Origin: SG-bin7 sp964498095
GTDB lineage: Bacteria; Bdellovibrionota; Bdellovibrionia; Bdellovibrionales; SG-bin7
DNA: 64,000 nucleotides
NCBI GenBank assembly: GCA_964498095.1
Contig: CAZCFY010000001.1
Span: 310,001 to 374,000, forward strand
Reading direction: 5' to 3'
The notes under the pieces: generated by a model
Told to the model about the DNA's origin: nothing
The model's database searches: none
What the model saw: only the letters and a program-made list of their open reading frames with translations
Shown here: positions 61,179 to 64,000 of the stretch, piece after piece
How the letters are laid out: every line of letters begins with the position of its first letter
How positions within the stretch are numbered: the stretch's first letter is position 1
Translations under genes and position numbers: made by a program

Positions 61179-62391
61179 GAAGGACCACGTCATGAACGCG
61201 CAGATAATCGACGCCCTGACTCGCCAGGTATCGGGAAACCGCCAAGGTTTCAGAGTCACGGTCGCGTGGTTCGGCACGGGTAAATAATTTTAAAAATGAT
61301 TTGCGTGAGTGTCCCACTAAAATTCGTACGCCTAAATCGTGAAATTCGCCAATACGTTTTAGCAAAGTCACACTCTGCTCCGCTGTTTTGCCAAAACCTA
61401 TTCCCGGATCAAAGATTAAGCGCGAGGGTTTTACCCCAAGTGTCTGAATGCGGTTAATGGCCCAAACTTTTATGACATCGACGGGATCTACATTGTCAGG
61501 CAAGCATTTTTTTGGATCGGCCGGAATCCCAAGATTATGCATAAAAACAAAATCCTGCCGGCTTTTTCTAGCAATTTCGATCATCCCGGGGTTTGTCAGG
61601 CCACTGACGTCATTTATCCAGTGCGCTCCCATTTCGATAGCCCATGCGGCCGTTTCGGGATGACGAGTGTCCACGCTGATTTCGACCTCTCTTTTACTGA
61701 GTTCACGCACACTTTCGCCAAGACGTTTGATTTCTTCTTGGGCTGAAATTGGCGTTGCTCCGGGCCGCGTTGACTCAGCACCTAAATCTATAACCGTTGC
61801 TCCCTGCGAAATCATAAGATCGGCGCGGTTTAATACCGACTCTAAACTCGTGAGTTCGCCGCCATCACTAAAAGAATCCGGGGTTAAATTTAAAATTCCC
61901 ATTAGCTGAGTCGCATCGACGCGCCAAGAAATTTTCTTGGTGTTAAAGGGAATTACGTCTCCCCACTGGGGCCGCAAGTTAAGATCGGGGCTAATTTCTA
62001 ATAACGGTAAAACAACAAAGGGTCGTTTTTCAATTTCAGGATGGGGAATCTTTAATTTATCGCTGGCAACCGTCTGATCTTCGATGAGGAGAATATCAAT
62101 ATCGATTTCACGCGGGGCCCAGCGTTCAGCGGGTTTTCGTCCCACATCAGCTTCGATTTTTTTTACGGCCGCCAAAAGCTTTTCGGGAGGAAGATCCGTA
62201 GTGCCAGAAAGAGTTATATTTAAAAAAGGTTTATTCCAGGAGGCCGGCGCGCCGTCAGGAAGTAGAGCGTCCGATTCGTAAGTCGAAGACACTTGCATGT
62301 GAGATATAAAATCTTTTAATTCATACCAAGCCTGCCGCAAAAATCTTTTGCGGTTACCCTGATTAGAACCAATGCCGATGTAAACCCTCAT
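61165..62391 (-). CDS. folKP: Bifunctional HPPK-DHPS (FolK-FolP fusion)
   Basis: 408 residues. N-terminal HPPK (about 1-150): YIGIGSNQGNRKRFL, RWAPREIDIDILLIED. C-terminal DHPS (about 155-408): MGILNLTPDSFSDGGE, TVIDLGAESTRPGATPI, WINDVSGL, FDPGIGFGKT, VGHSRKSFL. The two enzymes make and join the pterin pyrophosphate to p-aminobenzoate. The FolK-FolP order in one chain is common in eukaryotes and reported in some bacteria. The gene starts ATG 62391 and overlaps folC downstream. Confidence 0.94.
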   Translation of the reverse strand: MRVYIGIGSNQGNRKRFLRQAWYELKDFISHMQVSSTYESDALLPDGAPASWNKPFLNITLSGTTDLPPEKLLAAVKKIEADVGRKPAERWAPREIDIDILLIEDQTVASDKLKIPHPEIEKRPFVVLPLLEISPDLNLRPQWGDVIPFNTKKISWRVDATQLMGILNLTPDSFSDGGELTSLESVLNRADLMISQGATVIDLGAESTRPGATPISAQEEIKRLGESVRELSKREVEISVDTRHPETAAWAIEMGAHWINDVSGLTNPGMIEIARKSRQDFVFMHNLGIPADPKKCLPDNVDPVDVIKVWAINRIQTLGVKPSRLIFDPGIGFGKTAEQSVTLLKRIGEFHDLGVRILVGHSRKSFLKLFTRAEPRDRDSETLAVSRYLASQGVDYLRVHDVVLHAVL

Positions 62392-62434
62392 GCAGAGGTT
62401 TTACCGTTATAGGCAAATTAGTCAATGGTTTGCG

Positions 62435-64000
62435 TTAAAAGCAGCCCACGCGCTGGGTACTAACAACCCAGTTATCGTAAGAAATGGATTGGGCGGGGTG
62501 CTGATTAGCGGGGTTAACCGAGTCTGGGCAAGTAACGTCAACGCCTTCGGCAGCACCGCCAACGCATCGCCAATAATGATTAATGCCGAAGTCATGAAAC
62601 TGATTATTCGCTGGAGTGAGATTGATATTTGTTAGGTTAACGACCTTGCGATTATCGATCCAAGCTTCGACGGAGCCGTTCGGAGCCGTCGTACCGTTAG
62701 TGTTGCGAGCCGCCGCAAATTCAAGACAATGCCACTGTCCAAGACTGGGCATGGAGCCCATATTTATTTCTTGATTAACTATACCTAGCGGCCCTTGATT
62801 TGTGTTTACAAGCAAACTGTTGGTGGATGCCTTTAACATATAACTTACGGCCGCATAGTCGGTAAAATGAAGATCCGAAACTCCCGACCACTTATAGTTG
62901 GCAGAAAATTTAATATAAAAGCGCCAAAAATAGCGGGGTATTGGCAATCCAACACTCGTACTAAAAATCCCGAACGCCCAGCGAGAACCCGCAGGCATTA
63001 AAACATCCAGTGATTTATTACCATCAATAAATTGCGCCGTCGAAATAGAACCATCGCCGGAAGTTGTCTGCCAACCATTGGGAAGTTTAAATTTCGGAAG
63101 ACCGATGATTGGATTAGGAGATCCGCCCGGAGGAATTGCTCCTACCGTACGATTTTCAAAATTATCACACATGCCCGCGGAAGCGTGATTGCAGGTGGCC
63201 TCTTGTTGATCGGTAGTAAAGGCGTTAAGCGCGGAAAGCGCAGTAATTCCCGTTCCCATTTCCTCGATATTCGCCCGATTTGCCAAGCGGCAAGTTACAT
63301 CAAGTTTTTGGGCTTTATCATCGACGGACAACAACAGTATGCCCGTAGTTAACAGACTACTCGTCGCGGGTTTAGAAAGTATCAAGCGAAAACCCGACGT
63401 TCCTGAGTAAGTTAAAGTAGAGGGATTCTCTTCGCGCGTTACGCTAAACAACGGCACCCGGCGCGCATTCCAACTGCCATTTTGATTTACTCCTAAATAT
63501 ATCTTGGCCTTGCTGTCATGCAGGTTATTGCCGACTTTAATGACGGCATCAACACCTTCGCTTGAATTCTTCCGAGAACACCAGGCCTCGGTTATGAAGG
63601 GTTCATTTGAAACCTTTGTTGATTCATAAATAGCCGCACCAACACCCAGGTAATCGCGGTTGTATTCCGAGAAATCAATAATTTTCGAATTTAATGCAAA
63701 TGTCATCATTGATGGCTGGCAGTGGTCGCTCTTTACGTCAATGCTATCACTGTCGGTAGCCAAAGTCCCCTGCAACCCCAGTGGCTCGCTCGGACAAACA
63801 TAGTTAGGAAATGTTCTAACAAATTCCTCGGGTTTTCCAAAAAAACCTTCGCCGCTTCCGCCCGCCGCTTCGGATTGCAGAGATCCCGATAGCGATGAAA
63901 GATTGTCCTGAGAAAAGGTAATGTCACTCGTGCCGCAGTTGTGATAAATAATTGAAATAGACAGAAATAGTGCCGCAAAAAGGGAATAAGAATTCCAACT
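62435..64000 (-). CDS. Lectin-like/polysaccharide-lyase-like lipoprotein, 5' end outside window
   Basis: The frame is open from 64000 to the stop at 62435, about 521 residues, with the start outside. The N-terminal visible part (SLFAALFLSISIIYHNCG) looks like a lipoprotein signal with a Cys. Then a domain about 110-280 of unknown type, and a C-terminal beta-jelly-roll: FWRFYIKFSANYKWSGVSDLHFTDY, GQWHCLEFAAARN, VEAWIDNRKVVNLTNI, FHDFGINHYWRC, ISYDNWVVSTQRVGCF, typical of polysaccharide-lyase/LamG-like ConA folds. Catalytic residues not identified. A short in-frame TTG at 63775 is not the real start. Confidence 0.7.
   Translation of the reverse strand, partial: SWNSYSLFAALFLSISIIYHNCGTSDITFSQDNLSSLSGSLQSEAAGGSGEGFFGKPEEFVRTFPNYVCPSEPLGLQGTLATDSDSIDVKSDHCQPSMMTFALNSKIIDFSEYNRDYLGVGAAIYESTKVSNEPFITEAWCSRKNSSEGVDAVIKVGNNLHDSKAKIYLGVNQNGSWNARRVPLFSVTREENPSTLTYSGTSGFRLILSKPATSSLLTTGILLLSVDDKAQKLDVTCRLANRANIEEMGTGITALSALNAFTTDQQEATCNHASAGMCDNFENRTVGAIPPGGSPNPIIGLPKFKLPNGWQTTSGDGSISTAQFIDGNKSLDVLMPAGSRWAFGIFSTSVGLPIPRYFWRFYIKFSANYKWSGVSDLHFTDYAAVSYMLKASTNSLLVNTNQGPLGIVNQEINMGSMPSLGQWHCLEFAAARNTNGTTAPNGSVEAWIDNRKVVNLTNINLTPANNQFHDFGINHYWRCVGGAAEGVDVTCPDSVNPANQHPAQSISYDNWVVSTQRVGCF

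Noticed and set aside
63733..63978. 81-codon leftward frame near the window end
   Set aside because: It is in a different frame from the open lipoprotein frame covering the same bases, which has clear protein features.

Overview
The window reads as chromosomal DNA of a free-living or predatory Gram-negative bacterium. The best guess is a Bdellovibrionota (Bdellovibrio-like) member. This is inference from gene content: very many short exported or lipid-anchored proteins and outer-membrane barrels, a DUF222-like HNH nuclease, a RAYT-type transposase, a TIGR04552-like protein, and packed operons with ATGA/GTGA overlaps. No rRNA gene is present to confirm it.

Layout. 1-3.1 kb: a leftward operon (stand-alone B12-binding subunit, barrel protein, RidA, truncated YdcF-like protein) diverges from an acyl-CoA dehydrogenase. 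3.2-8.2 kb: secreted proteins, including a putative zinc peptidase and a DUF4105 protein. 8.2-8.5 kb: a 283-nt nested palindrome. 8.5-13.3 kb: an acyl-CoA operon (3-hydroxybutyryl-CoA dehydrogenase, enoyl-CoA hydratase, fused isobutyryl-CoA mutase IcmF). Together with the ETF:ubiquinone oxidoreductase at 35-37 kb and homogentisate dioxygenase at 29-30 kb, this points to life on amino acids and fatty acids. 13.5-21.2 kb: envelope proteins, HNH nuclease, PlsC, a von Willebrand A lipoprotein and exported MsrA. 21.3-25.4 kb: a complete pstSCAB-phoU phosphate operon. 25.4-28.9 kb: diheme cytochrome lipoprotein, RAYT transposase, an odd low-complexity tract, a VOC protein and a DUF1499 protein. 29-49 kb: mostly chromosomal housekeeping genes (gpmA, ETF-QO, GDPD, response regulator, formyltransferase-like protein, hemerythrin, Coq4, and an MBL exonuclease next to an XPD-like helicase carrying a nuclease domain).

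49.3-57.1 kb is the accessory part. It holds a shortened DUF1592-type lipoprotein, an 83-nt copy of a neighbouring barrel gene lying against an IS481-type element, Cys-rich secreted proteins, a surface-protein pseudogene broken by an in-frame TAG, a long hairpin, a 48-aa gene translationally coupled to a large serine recombinase, and a tRNA-Leu(GAG) whose 3' end overlaps the recombinase 3' end. 57.3-64 kb returns to ordinary chromosome: two coupled mini-proteins, an Hpt protein, lipoproteins, and a folK-folP fusion with folC. The window ends inside a lectin-like or polysaccharide-lyase-like lipoprotein.

The most unusual items are the repeat family that overlaps stop codons with its giant palindrome, a NadD-like nucleotidyltransferase with a signal peptide, an ETF-QO lacking one Fe-S cysteine, a lipoprotein that appears to start at ATA, and the tRNA-linked recombinase module with its 48-aa partner.
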